NCBI GenBank assembly: GCA_014898415.1
Contig: RCTD01000012.1
Span: 248,001-312,000, forward strand
Direction: 5' to 3'
DNA from: Stromatinia cepivora
Lineage: Eukaryota > Ascomycota > Leotiomycetes > Helotiales > Sclerotiniaceae
DNA: 64,000 nucleotides
The position numbers were made by a program, and so were the translations under genes. Below the pieces are notes generated by a model that was not told the origin of the DNA, did no database searches, and saw only the letters and a list, made by a program, of their open reading frames with translations. Positions 1 through 11,296 of the stretch are shown here, one piece after another; within the stretch, counting starts at the first letter, position 1; every line of letters starts with the position of its first letter.

Positions 1-1065
1 GCATTGTGGTCGTGGTGTGGTGTAGGGTAATTAGGTAATATTTTCTATTTATGAGTAGGTGCTCATTTTGGATATTTATTTATTTTCTTCACAGGTAGGT
101 ATCTATCTTCTATCTTCTCTTTCGGCCCTCTTCTTCTCTTGCTCTTGAGTACATATGTACCCATATAATGCAATGCATGAATACGATCCCATATTTATTA
201 TTTATTCGTCACAAACAATAATAACTCCCTTTATACGGAGTACAAAGTACATGTATCAATATCCAGATATGTTAGAGGTACGGGGTGGAAAATATGCATG
301 GCGTACTTCGTGCGAGGGAAAATCTAAAATGGGAAGATGGTTGCTAGGCGAACCCTGAGTGAGGTATTCATGGTTGTTGATTTTTTGTGGACTAAACTTA
401 ACTCTTTTTTGGGAGGATATTACTAGGTAATTATTCATGGGGATTTTTTGGGGAGATTGGAGATGTGGAAATAGAGAAATATATATGTGGGTGTGCTAGA
501 GAGGGGAAGGGGGGAATGTATGGGGTTTGTGATTCGTGGGGGGTGGTGGTTAGGTGAACTTTTCATTTGGAGATTGAATCGGGTGTGGAAGGAAGTATGT
601 ATGTATGCGATATATTAATTTGGTTGTCCGGGGAATTTTTACAATGGTTGATTGGAATGGAATGGCTTGGCTTGCTGGGGAAACGAACATATTTGGTGGC
701 TGTTGGACGGGGGAGGAGGAAGGAGATCAGGTATATATATTTTGGATGTTATGCGCGTTTGTTGAAATTTTCTTTTGTTTAGATCTCTGCTTTTATTTTT
801 TGGCATTGAGATTTTTATGTTGAGGATATTATCATCTCATTGATTGAATCGGTTTCGGTTGGGTTTGTGAAGTTATACAAACAACGCACGCGGATATACT
901 ACTTACTGCATCATATCATTCTCGCATAGTACCTCATAGTACCTAGTACTTACTCGTACATCTCGTTTCATTTCATCTGCAAATTCTTTGCATTCATTCA
1001 CATTCCCACAATACCATACGCTACACAAACCCAATCTCAACCTCAACCTCAACCTCAACCTCAAA
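1..1065. other. intergenic region upstream of the CFEM-like gene
   Basis: No gene is supported here. The short open frames have no recognisable domain and lie in low-complexity T/G-rich sequence. The last 30 bases (1036-1064) hold a CTCAAC hexamer repeat directly in front of the ATG at 1066, most likely in the 5' leader. Confidence 0.6.
1036..1064 (+). repeat. CTCAAC hexamer microsatellite in 5' leader
   Basis: Nearly five perfect copies of CTCAAC end two bases before the start codon of the CFEM-like gene. Confidence 0.85.
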
Positions 1066-1799
1066 ATGCATTTCTCAATGGGAAAAGCTCTTCTTCCTCT
1101 CGCGGCCCTAGTTTCCTATACCACTGCTCAAACAACAGCCGCAGCACCACCAGCTGCCCCTACAGGCGGTGTTTCCAGTACTTGTCTGGGACAAAATGTT
1201 CTGGAGGCTTGTTTGAGTTCTACGACGGCCATTGCTCAGGCCTGTCAACCTACTGATTATACTTGTTTGTGTACGAGTTGGAATGCGGTTTTGACGTATG
1301 TTCCTTTTCTTCTTTCCTTCTTTTCCCTACTCTCCTTACTCCTCTTTCCTTCCTTCCTACTTTTCCCACTTACCCTCTCCTTACTTTTACCCCCTTCCCA
1401 CCCACCAAATTCCCTACGCAATATACTAATTCCCCCACCCACCTCTTCAGATGCTACAACCAATGTCCCAACGACGCAGGCTATGCAGGCGCCCTATCCA
1501 ACAAACAAACCTACTGCAATAACGCATCGGTCTATACATCTACTTCTTCCTCCGCTATCTCGAGAGATTGGTCTACCTCTGCTACTGCTACTGCTACGGA
1601 CGCAGCTACAAATGCAGGTGCGACGGGTACAGCGGCGAGAGCGAGTACCATGGGTGGAAATGGAAGTAAGACGGCGAGTGCGACGGGCGCGGAGAGTAGT
1701 GATAAGAGTAGTGGGGTGGGGGAGAGAGGAGTTAGGGGGGTGAGTGGGTTGGTTGGGGTTCTTGGGGGAGTTGGGGCGGTGGTAGTGGGGTTTTTGTAG
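1066..1799 (+). CDS. CFEM-like, GPI-anchored, Ser/Thr/Ala-rich surface protein
   Basis: Two exons (1066-1295, 1451-1799) give about 192 residues. The intron 1296-1450 begins GTATGT and ends TTCAG. I chose ATG 1066 over the upstream in-frame ATG at 988 because it is followed at once by a signal peptide (hydrophobic core KALLPLAALVSYTTA, cleavage near AQ). The mature N-terminal half has eight cysteines in a CFEM-like spacing, including DYTCLC and CYNQC after the splice. A Ser/Thr/Ala/Gly-rich stalk follows, then a hydrophobic C-terminus (GLVGVLGGVGAVVVGFL) that fits a GPI-anchor signal. Family knowledge: such proteins sit on the plasma membrane or wall, and some bind haem or act in host interaction. 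No specific role can be assigned. The 3' exon is clearly G-rich on this strand. Confidence 0.8.
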
Positions 1800-2523
1800 G
1801 GTGGAAGGCTGGAAGGGAATAGGGAATGGGGATTGGGAAAGGAATGTAGGGAGAGTTGCGGATGGGATGCTGGATCTGATTTGGTATGGTGGAAATTAAT
1901 GAGGGTGAGAATCGTATGATTAGTTGGTTGATTGATTGATTGATTGATTGATCGATTGCTTTGAATGACTAGCGAGCGGAGGGAATAATTAATGAGGATT
2001 TTTGTGGAGGAATTGGTATATAGTATAATCTAATTTATCAAATTCACGGATTTCAAGAGTGTGACACTTCTCTCTCTTCTGCTTTCTCGTGGATTCCTAG
2101 TGGAATTCAAAGGTTCTGGATGAATAATGTATGGATATGGAAGTAAGTAAGTTCTGCTTCATGGGAAATATTTGCTGTACTTGTTACAAGAGGTAAATTG
2201 CAATTGAAAGGGATGAAAAGTTTGTCGAGAGTATGTGTACAACCCTACCAACCCTTCATTCCCCACCACTAAAATGCCAGCACGCTAGCTACCCGGGACA
2301 ATACCGAGATTTTGTGGTTCAGCTCCGTTTATCATTCCCAATATATAATATACATCTGACGGGGGTGTGCAATGTTCTAATGGCAATTCTTGGGTGTAGC
2401 TGTATCTCTGTACTTGGAATTGATACCGGCTAGTTCGCCGCTTGTACCTTTGATGTATATGTTGTGTTTATATTGGGATGAGCATTGTGGAGGAAGTTGG
2501 GGGTTTAGTTATGTTTTTGAATG
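1800..2523. other. intergenic region with GATT microsatellite
   Basis: The 3' flank of the CFEM-like gene. A GATT tetranucleotide run lies at 1926-1958. Nothing gene-like was recognised, including in the short frame at 2233-2433. Confidence 0.55.
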
Positions 2524-2645
2524 AGAGAGGGAGGTGAATGGGGATGGGGAAGTGGAAGGGAAGGGAAAGAGGGAAGGGAAGGGAAAGAGGGAAGGGAAGG
2601 GAAAGGGGGAAGAGGGAAGGGAAGGGAAAGAGGGAAGGGGAAGGG
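2524..2645. repeat. polypurine minisatellite (GGGAAGGGAAAGA-like units)
   Basis: About 120 bases are almost purely G and A on this strand, built from repeated GGGAAGGGAAAGA-like units. The overlapping open frames in several phases are artefacts of this composition. The repeat stands exactly where the pectate lyase pseudogene loses its homology (about 2676). Confidence 0.85.
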
Positions 2646-2675
2646 CCGAACTGAGAAAAAGAAAGCAGAACCCAC

Positions 2676-3266
2676 ATTCCCACAACCCCTATACAATTTC
2701 CCATAATCCCCGGCAAAAAAATTAATAATGTTAATAGTACCACACCCATTATGTAGCACGACTTTATCACTAGCATGGTAAGCGCCACCTCTAATAATCC
2801 ATGATTGTTGTCCAGTCCACGTCATTTTTGGCCGTAATAGCATCTTTGCATATATCTTCGAACTAGATGTATCTGAGAGTGCAGGATTCGGAACAGTGGA
2901 CGCTTTCGGCTTGGGTTTTGCCGATGATTACGTTTTGGAGAGTTGCGCCCGAGTGAGGTGGAAGACGGCGTCAGAGCCGCCTGGATGAATTAGTTGGTGG
3001 TAGTCCTGATTAGATTTGGCGGTATTGAGATTTGTCATCTCTCTTCAATCCGATGGTGAGGAAAAGCTTGGATTTGTTGAATGTATCTTACCTCCTTGAG
3101 CTTGACCATTGCAAACACCAGAACCACGATCATGTTTTGCCCGGCCACCATGAAAGGTAGTTCCAGCAGCTACATCAATAACTTCACTATTGGTCTTGGT
3201 TGAGGTTGGAGTGGGAAGTCCTCCGGTGTAACCCATACATGCGAGAGCAGAAGGGACTATGGCCAT
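2676..3266 (-). pseudogene. pectate lyase (polysaccharide lyase family 3), truncated and frameshifted
   Basis: Read right to left, this is a decayed secreted PL3 pectate lyase, an enzyme that cleaves de-esterified pectin. The first part (from ATG 3266) carries [20 protein letters not shown], a PL3 N-terminal block. A still well-formed intron follows (3091-2981, GTAAGA...CAG). Then come GGSDAVFHL, a frame change, [26 protein letters not shown], a TAG where PL3 has Trp, and [10 protein letters not shown]. After another frame change, [18 protein letters not shown] and GKLYRGCGN are readable. Homology stops at about 2676, next to the polypurine repeat, so the C-terminal third is missing. There are at least two frameshifts, one nonsense codon and a truncation. 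The start is approximate because the signal peptide is poorly preserved. Confidence 0.85.
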
Positions 3267-3934
3267 TAGATTAGGCTTAGAGGTTTGAATGGTAAAGGCA
3301 TGGTGTTTTGCGATTGGTGAAAATATGTAGGTTTGTAGATGGATGATTCTAATGTTTTGATAGCTCCCAATAAGTATATGATGATCATTCATCATCAAAT
3401 CATGGCTCATTCATAGCCACGGATGCTCGTTTTGGGGGTTACCGCTCTCACCTGAGAATTAATTCCTTGCGCCGAAGAAATGATATAGACCCGTCAAATA
3501 CCCTGAATAACCATCACTTCTGCTAGAAGCCATTGTCACTATTTTGGATGCCATAATCCGAGCAGACAAAGCACTGTTTTTTGCTTTTTCTCAGTGGTGG
3601 AAATCTTGTGAAAATGGACGGAAGAACTCTTTGGGCTTCTAAATTAAATTGTTTTGAAGTCTTTGCCATGAGATTGCCTTATGTATCATTGCATTAAAAT
3701 AATTTCAATACATGAGACAAATATCATGGTAGCTGATGGTAGCTGAACAACCCTCGAGGTTTATTCACACCAACATCTTGTATATGTACTTTTTGTATGA
3801 ACAACATCGAATACCGATCCGGGACCGAAACACGATTGGAGTGGCTGTTCCGAGTCTTCAGTATTCGCCTCTTTCCGGATTCGTGTTACATCGGCGAATG
3901 AAGAAGCAGATATTCTGTGGTTTATTGATAGCTT
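3267..3934. other. intergenic region between PL3 pseudogene and inverted-repeat element
   Basis: The 5' flank of the pectate lyase remnant. No gene, RNA or repeat was recognised. The frame at 3736-3963 runs into the inverted-repeat element and has no recognisable features. Confidence 0.5.
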
Positions 3935-4610
3935 CCCTAAGGTACTTTATGACCCGTATATAATGATTAGAATTAGGTCATCATATACGATTTTTATTGA
4001 TATACAAATACGGTGAATTTGATTACTCAAATAAACGAAAATGTTACAACACTGGATTCCTAAAATCGTACGGAAGGTTATAATATACGGCAAAAATGAA
4101 TAAGGGTTTGGTTTGAGATTAGTATTAGGAAAATAAAGCTATCCCTATTTAATTATTTTATTAACAAATCGACGAGTTATAAATTCATTTATATTGTATA
4201 TTATATTCTAATTATTCATTATTTAATTATATTACAAAATCACTATTATACTATTGTACAATTCAATTTTGGATTATATATAATCATTTTGAAAAACGAA
4301 TTATATAAATATTTTTGAAGATTTTTTTTAAGTATTTTCAATGTATAGTAGAAACAATGATAAGGGTAAAGGTAAAATAAATGACAAAAATGACTATAAA
4401 GAGGGAATTAAAAAAGAGGGGCTAATTCGATCGAAACAAGTTAGAAAATTATTAGGGAGATTAGGAAAACCGTAATTTAGATATCATATATAATCGATAT
4501 TCGAATTTTTTCTCATAATAATGAAAATTCATAAAAGTTCATTATATATAATTAATATAAATGTATATAATATCAAATCCATCGAATACGGTTCAACAAG
4601 TACCTTAGGG
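3935..4610. mobile_element. non-autonomous DNA transposon / MITE-like element with terminal inverted repeats
   Basis: A 676-bp block that is far more AT-rich than its surroundings. It begins CCCTAAGGTACTT and ends with the reverse complement AAGTACCTTAGGG. The inverted match continues inward as TGACCCGTAT against TGAACCGTAT, giving a TIR of about 23 bp. CTT flanks both sides and could be a 3-bp target duplication, though this is weak. There is no open frame of note. The AT bias fits RIP mutation. The superfamily is not identified. Confidence 0.65.
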
Positions 4611-5025
4611 CTTACCGGATATAAAGCTTTATTATTTTCCCGTAGTTGACTTAACGCTTAGTTTATTTCATGGTATTGTATCTATCTGGTTGTAACCATC
4701 GTTGTATTTACACTGGAAACAATAAGGAAATAGTTAGTGACATGTGTGGTCAAAAGAAACTCTAAATAGCTCATGGACGGATTATTTATGTTAGACGCGA
4801 CTTCCATTTGTGTGGGTGCGAGCAATAGCGATAGTTAAAATCTGAACAGGAGATACATTAATATGGGAGATGCATGCTAAAAAGATATCTGCGCTAGGGG
4901 TATCGACTGTGGGCTTCCACCATTCCTTCCTTCCTTATCGTAAAGAAATATGAGGAGTAAATGAGCTGTATCCGTGGCTTTTCTCCAACTAGACGGACTA
5001 GTTGTCAACTGCTCGATTACGTATT
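4611..5025. other. intergenic region downstream of the F-box-like gene
   Basis: A 415-bp stretch between the inverted-repeat element and the stop codon of the leftward F-box-like gene. No feature was recognised. Confidence 0.5.
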
Positions 5026-6270
5026 TCAGAAATCGAGGGAATCACCGATTATCTCCGCCCAGTCATCACCGAAAATCTCCGCCCAGCCGAGACCCCACTC
5101 AAGCTCCGGATTGGGAGTCTCGCTGGTTTTCGCGGGTTGGCTTCTCCGGCACGGCAGCTCTACGCTCTCATACTCCTTTACGAAAAGCCCACATTCCCGC
5201 AAAACATCTTTCCACAGCACAAAACACATCCAGCCATGGAGCTGACCAACGCTCAGCAAATCCGCACATACACTCGACCCCCAGCTCAGCCTTCGTACCC
5301 CGTTCATCGCGACTCCATCCGCCTCCTTTCCAGGGGCCTCAAGGCCCTGGTTCTCCCCAGTCCACGCCTCTTGTCTCCTACCGTTATCAGTAACGATTCT
5401 CTTGATTCTGCACTTTGTGCAGAGACTATGATCAATATCATTTTCTCGAGACTGATATACGGTCACCTCATCAACCGCCAGGATTTGTTGAAGAAACCCT
5501 GCAGGATTACTGACTGTAACATAATCCTGGCTACCTCTTTCAACTCCGCGGATAAGAGCGCGGGCAAGGAGATTGGTGATCAATTTGTGAGGCTCCTCTT
5601 TCCCCACTGATGGGTTCTCAACGTGGTCCCACAAGTCCTTCTCAAAATCACACTGATCCCAACTTGTGGACGGCAGAATCCTGTAGCATCCGTGGCACCA
5701 TTGTGCACCGCCGCTCCAGAAGAATGGCTCGTCCCACAAGTAGTCTGCGAGAGTGGGGCCCCACTCCACTGAGCTATAGTCAAGTGGCATGGAGGCAGAA
5801 CATCCCGAGTCCAGATCGTAGATGAACTCTTCGCATTTGGATACTTGGATGCTCAGAGGCACGGAAAGGCGTGCAGAGCAGCATCCAAGAACGTGATTGC
5901 AGCGACTGCGACGACCAAGCAGATATTGGTCGAAAGCTGCGAAGCCCTTGAATACTTGTCGGAAGCGGGATCCGGTCAGCGAGAAGCAGATTTGGGAGAT
6001 GGGATCAAGTTTGACCATGATCATCGCGGAGATTTCGGCTGGGACGTCTTTGAAGGCACCAGCTGCCTCGCTATATTGAGTTAGCCAAGCCTGGCACACA
6101 GGAGGAAGAACTCAGGGGGAATAAGTTGCGAGTGCAAAGCATCGATGGGTGACTCACGAGCTGCCCTCCAGAAGTGGTGATATAATCGTATCCTCCACTT
6201 CAATATCATCTTGATATTCTTGTTGGTTTTGCTCTTGCAAGCAAAGTCCGGAAAGGTTTGAAGACGACAT
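5026..6270 (-). CDS. F-box-like hypothetical protein
   Basis: Two exons on the reverse strand (6270-6158, 6070-5026) encode about 385 residues. The intron (6157-6071, 87 bp) begins GTGAGT and ends with branch site GCTAAC plus CAATATAG. This acceptor is the one that keeps the frame; the nearer CCAG at 6091 does not. After a short acidic N-terminus comes an F-box-like stretch (DVPAEISAMIMVKLDPISQI followed by CFSLTGSRFRQVF). F-boxes link substrates to SCF ubiquitin ligases through Skp1. The rest is an unrecognised region with paired cysteines (WCHGC, CTKC) and several Trp, as in many fungal F-box-like orphans. Substrate and pathway are unknown. The long antisense frames over this gene are shadows. 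Confidence 0.7.
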
Positions 6271-8740
6271 GGTTAATAGTATGTGTCTAGCTGCGCTTAG
6301 AATCTTTGTTATTGGATGCAACTTCAACTGCTATAGGTAACACCTTGCTTTGTATGAACTTCCCCCTGAACTGAATACGTATTGAAACATAGTCTCGCCT
6401 CAGTGCCGAGGTCAAGTGCCCAGGAAATTAAGGGAGATGGAACGAATAACTATTGGTGAATGGGACCGGATAATGACGGAAACTTACGGAAATGAATATA
6501 TTATTAAAGATAATTTATTGAATACTTCGGATGAATATTCTCGAATGTCGAATAGCTAGATGCTATATAAAGGTAGATGGATAGAATCAATTATGAATGT
6601 ATTGCTTCTAAAATTGTTGGGTAAATATAGAATGTGAAGAATGTATATGAAAGGAAACTGAACAGCAGAAAGCAGGGAGAAGCATGCACGCTTTATAGAG
6701 AAAACCACTCAATAAAACTTAAACTAAAAAGAAAGCTCTAAAGATAAAAACAAGAGAAAGCTGGATCAAATACGGCTGAGAGAGGCAAAAGAATGTTGAC
6801 CTACCGTCTTGAGTTGAGAATTAGTCCAGAGGAGGCATAGTAGGAAGGCCGGAGTAGAAACTAATTTCAAATTTTCAAATAAAATTCATCAAAATAAAGT
6901 ATATCGACAATCGGAGGATTCTGGGCTCTAATCATTTTTGCGAATAACTGGAAAATTTTGGGATGGCTCTCCTTTTTTTTCTCGGTAGCGCATTGTTACC
7001 CCGCTTCATAATTTTTTTTCAAAGGCGCAATCGGTACTAGGTATTACAATATTTTGAATAAGGCTACTTTATTAATGGTATTAACTTCCTAGATTGATCT
7101 ACCTCTGTTAGACAGATTTTGATATGTCTTGGCGCCGATATTTGGCCCACACGACACTTTCATCGGGTCGTTCTTTCCACTTTGCAATTCACACCTCTAT
7201 TTGTCATTTATTCCTGCTCTCTGTATTGTAGCAATTTGATGCTCAATAATAATCTTTCTTATTCCCTATTAACAAACTTTGCAATGCAAAAACGCATCTG
7301 AATTAAAGGACTCAATTTAAGCGATCACGATAGATTTTCCGCGAAAGAACTGTGGCAATTTTTATAATATAGATTCCGATGGTTATTGTTAATAGTGAAC
7401 ATATTGAACGGTTCGGATTTAGGTTTCGTGAGTCAGAGCCTTATTAGCCAATTGTGAGTTTCGGCAGTTTTCTAGGTATCAATATCATCAATTATAACTA
7501 AGGTTTAGTGTAGAAATAGCCTCCTCATTCTAGATTAGTGCTTGAAGAAAGTAAACCGTGGCGTTTCGATTTTGCCTCACACCAATAGTGCACAACTCCG
7601 AACTCTACGCGGAACATCTCTAACTCCAAGTCACTTGTAGACGGGTCAAAAATGTGCGCTTTATGGCTTCTTAGCCATCCAAATTTGAAATTTTGGAGTA
7701 ACGTACCCGGATTTCCCTCATGCCACATTGAGAGCAGAAAAATCAAGGTCAAGTTTCGAATGATGATTTTACGGCGGTCGATAGTCAACAAATAAGTACG
7801 TCTACATCGAAGATGGTGCCATCGACATTCTCCGCCTAACATCGTAAAGCAATACATACTACCTCCGAATACGGCATCAGTTATCTCGGACTTTAAGGTA
7901 GCATTGCTGGCGTTCCAGATTGGATGTTATGGATAAACTATTGCTTTCTGAAATCAAGTTTGACATTATTGAATCTATTTTATATAAATATTTTTATAGT
8001 ATTTTATTCATTTTCAAATAAAGTTTTATAAAAAAGAGAATATTTATTATACAATCTGTATTATAAACTGAACTAATTCAAAATCCTAATTTTTATAGAT
8101 ATTCATTAGCAAAATAAGCGAAAATCAAGAACTTCTTGAAAATATTTTTTGAATCATATAAATAATTATATTACAATTTTTTCTATTGAATAAAAATACT
8201 CGAGTATAATATATATATATATATATACAAATTTTCAATTGATTATATTCATTCTAAATTATCAATTTTTATAAATATAAAAGTAGTAAATTGACTATTT
8301 TGGCTGTAAATTTGAAAATGGCTGATAGAAGCTGGCACGGATCGTAGGACGCCGGGGGAGATTTAAGACTTTCCTCCAACAACGAAAATATCGTTGGTTC
8401 GTCTTGCTCTCAACCGCAATACTGCCATCGCCGATTTGTGGGCACTATGCGATGTTTGATAATGGCGAGTAGGGACGCTAGTATTTATTGGGACAGCGCC
8501 CCGTATCGTGAGCTTTAGTAGCATGTCCAGAGGTAGAATCCCTGTATATTCACACAAATGTGCAACGAGACTGCTGTCGAAAAGCCAAGAAGAATCACTG
8601 GGTAGAAGACTCTGGCAAGGAATAGACTCAAGAACAAATCTCCATGATCATCGTTGCATCTGGGTCTTGCTGCGTTAAACTAGGAAAATCTCAGCATATG
8701 CAGAACCAGATAATTTTTGCTACAGAACATGACTTGAGAG
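6271..8740. other. large intergenic region with AT-rich patches
   Basis: No supported gene. A strongly AT-rich patch at about 7960-8300 (with a TA run near 8206-8226) and poly-T tracts near 6970 and 7010 suggest old mutated repeats, but no termini could be defined. The reverse-strand frame at 7525-7857 (about 110 codons) has no recognisable motif. Confidence 0.5.
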
Positions 8741-9030
8741 CTTAATCTCTTGAAGAAATGCAAATCCTAGTATAGATATGGAACGCAATATGAGTAGGAG
8801 ATACTAACTCTTGGGCTATATGTATATCCTGGTATAGAAGTGCAACATAATATCATGAGAAATGCTATCCCTCGGACTGTATGTGCATCCCAGTACAGAT
8901 ATGCAACAGAACACCGGTAGAAAATGTTAGCCTTTGGGCTCTATGCACATCCTGGTACAGACGTGCAACATAATATGGCTTAAGGATCTAGCTTTTTGCT
9001 AGTCCCGCGCATCCCAGTACAGATCTGGAT
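8741..9030. repeat. degenerate 61-bp tandem repeat (about 5 units)
   Basis: The core ATCC[TC][AG]GTA[TC]AGA recurs at about 8764, 8825, 8886, 8949 and 9010, giving spacings of 61, 61, 63 and 61 bp. Neighbouring blocks such as TTGGGCT...ATG and GCAACATAATAT also recur in register. The units are clearly diverged, mostly by transitions. They contain no conserved open frame. Confidence 0.8.
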
Positions 9031-9880
9031 ACTTCCGGCCCTATGGGTAAGGCTAAGGAATATACTTAAACAAACACCAGCATTGTAAATGGGCTTTTGG
9101 ATCGTCAATGATAATTGTAACTCATTGTCGTCTAGCTGGCGAAGTGAAGATATTTGCCGTTACCTTCAAATTGGAGGAGGTTGGCATAGCCGGTGTAATA
9201 TCCGCATTTTCATCTGCCTAAGCGGTCTCTTATGACCAATTTTCCGCGGGGATTCCCAAAAATCTTTATAATGAACTTCCATAGACTCCGTTCAAATGGG
9301 TCATTTGAGAGCACCAGCGGCCATCAAGCTTCGCGCCGTAGACTAGTAAGGCGCAGGCCGTGATAAGCAGCATAATGCGAGCTTATCCTCGGAACAGCCA
9401 CTAGACTTGTCGAGCCTTGAATTATCTCTTAATACCAACCCATGGTCCCTAAAGGAGAAGAGCATCCAAGTCACTATAAATAGTTATGTCGAAGGTCATG
9501 GCGTTCCAGAGGTTAGTGATTTTGGAGAGAACTCGTGAAAATACAACAATCATTTACTGCTCATCGGTAAATACGTAGAATGTAGTTCTTTATCAAATAT
9601 CAACTTTCCTAAAAATCAATTGCTGCATAGGAGCTAGAAGGATATGATATTGCTTAAGAGAAGTGTCGTTGAGATTTTTTCCCGAGGTCGGCAGTTCAGT
9701 GGCAGTTGAGATGTCTGATTAATAATCAGTCGATCATTCTCAACGTCACATATCGGTTGCATTCACAGAGTCTTGTACAACACGGCAGGGAAAACTATTA
9801 TCGCATTCAATTCTCTAGATTATAATCTCGAAAGGGTGCCTTTTTTTCCATACTCCACGCATCTAAAAAGTTCAACCCAA
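9031..9880. other. intergenic region and promoter side of the Fe-alcohol dehydrogenase gene
   Basis: Ordinary base composition and no gene recognised. A TATAAATA-like sequence lies near 9475. The last part should contain the promoter and 5' leader of the dehydrogenase gene starting at 9881. Confidence 0.45.
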
Positions 9881-11296
9881 ATGGCGGCTCCCAACGAGAC
9901 CTACATCCCGGCATTTCCTCCAAAAACCAAGCCCCACATCTCAACCGGCATCCCCTTTCCTGAAGCATGTGCCCATCATATCAAAAACACATTCGACGCT
10001 TCAAAAGTCTACATAATTGTATCGAACTCCATTAGCAAAACATCCAACTTCACCTCTCTTCAGGAACGTCTCGGTGATCTGGTTGTAGGCGTGCGGTATG
10101 GGATCAAGCCGCATACGCCATGGGATGATATTTTGGAGATCGTACATGATATGCGAGAGAAAGAAGCAGATATCATTGTTACACTTGGTGCTGGATCACT
10201 TACTGATGGAGCAAAAGTCATTTCGTTTGTATGTTATCCCAGAATTCCAGTTGATATAATAGCCGCCACTACATCCCCGCCACCCCACAAAGACTGGGAG
10301 AGTTAGTACTAGCCGATTTTGAGGCTCAGAAAGCTAATTGCCCCTGACTTCGATCCCCACATTTTCAAGAAAGTCCATGCACAATATCTAACATGTAATC
10401 AGGCGTTGGCAAATAATGTATCCACCCGCGATGAACTCTACTCCCTCTCAGCAGAAGCCAAGACACCGAACCTAAAGCCATGTGAAGTCCCCATAATAAA
10501 CATTCCAACATCTCTTTCCGGCGGCGAATACTCTCCTTTTGCTGGTGCAACCAATACTTTAACTCATCAAAAAGTATCCTTCAGTCACCCATCGATGGGA
10601 GCATCTCTTATTATTCTATCTCCATCCCTATGTATCTCGACTCCTCAACATATCTGGCTTAGCACAGGGCTTCGAGCCGTAGATCATTGTGTCGAAGGAC
10701 TATGCTCACTCGATAAGAATGTTTGTGCTGAAAGCGACGAGGAGTTTTCGGGCGGACTGAGATTGCTTTTGCCGAATTTGTTGATAACCAAGAAAGATCC
10801 GATAGACGAGGAGGCGAGATTGAAGGAAATGTGGGGGGTGGTAGAAGCAATGAAAGCACTTGGCAGAGGCATCCCGATGGGTGGGAGCCATGGAATCGGA
10901 CATCAATTGGGCCCACTTGGTGTTGGACATGGTGAGACGAGCTGTATTATGTTGCCGCCTGTGTTGAAATATAATGCGAAGCATGGTAGCAAAGACGAGC
11001 GTGTTGTTGAAGGCCAGAGAAAAGTGCTGAAGGTTTTGTGGGGTGAGGCGACCGTCAGAGATGTACTCGAGAGGAGAGGATTAAAGGAAGAAATTTCCGA
11101 TGCAGGCGATGCGGTAGGTGCGATCGTGAGCGAGCTTGGTATGCCGATGACGTTGAAAGACGTGGGCGTGGGGAGGGAAAAGTTGGATGCACTGGCGGAC
11201 AATTGTTTAAAGGACAGGTGGTTGCCCACAAATGCTATACCATTGACTAGCAAAGAGCAAGTGCTGGAGGTGTTGGAAATGGCTGCGGGCTCATAG
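9881..11296 (+). CDS. iron-containing alcohol dehydrogenase (maleylacetate-reductase-like)
   Basis: Two exons (9881-10228, 10403-11296) encode about 413 residues, a normal length for the family. The intron (10229-10402) starts GTATGT, has branch site TCTAAC and ends AATCAG. Joining the exons restores the sequence GAKVISF-ALANNVST. The Rossmann-type N-terminal half has the dinucleotide-binding glycine motif GAGSLTDGAK. The helical C-terminal half has the metal-site histidines in GGSHGIGHQLGPLGVGHGET (His near residues 279, 283, 292), plus VDHCVEG upstream. Family knowledge: these enzymes reduce or oxidise small alcohols or maleylacetate with NAD(P)H, often in aromatic degradation. The true substrate cannot be read from sequence. 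ATG 9881 was chosen because the family-like sequence starts there; the frame extends further upstream without such features. No pathway neighbours are present. Confidence 0.88.

Noticed and set aside
1..60. Telomere at the left end
   Set aside because: GT-rich start but no TTAGGG-type tandem repeat.
988..1065. Upstream in-frame ATG for the CFEM-like gene
   Set aside because: It would put the CTCAAC repeat into the protein (Leu-Asn run) and bury the signal peptide; ATG 1066 is better.
2505..2843. Long overlapping frames in the polypurine repeat on both strands
   Set aside because: Frames follow from the repeat composition; only the pectate-lyase part (2676-2843) is meaningful and it belongs to a pseudogene.
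4961..5825. Forward-strand frames opposite the F-box-like gene
   Set aside because: They are antisense shadows without motifs; the reverse frame has a spliced start and an F-box-like segment.
7525..7857. Reverse frame of 110 codons
   Set aside because: No ATG-proximal features, no motif, no splice partners; could be chance in a 3-kb gap.
8741..9030. CRISPR-like array
   Set aside because: The repeat is a plain tandem repeat with whole-unit similarity and no unique spacers, and the genome is eukaryotic.
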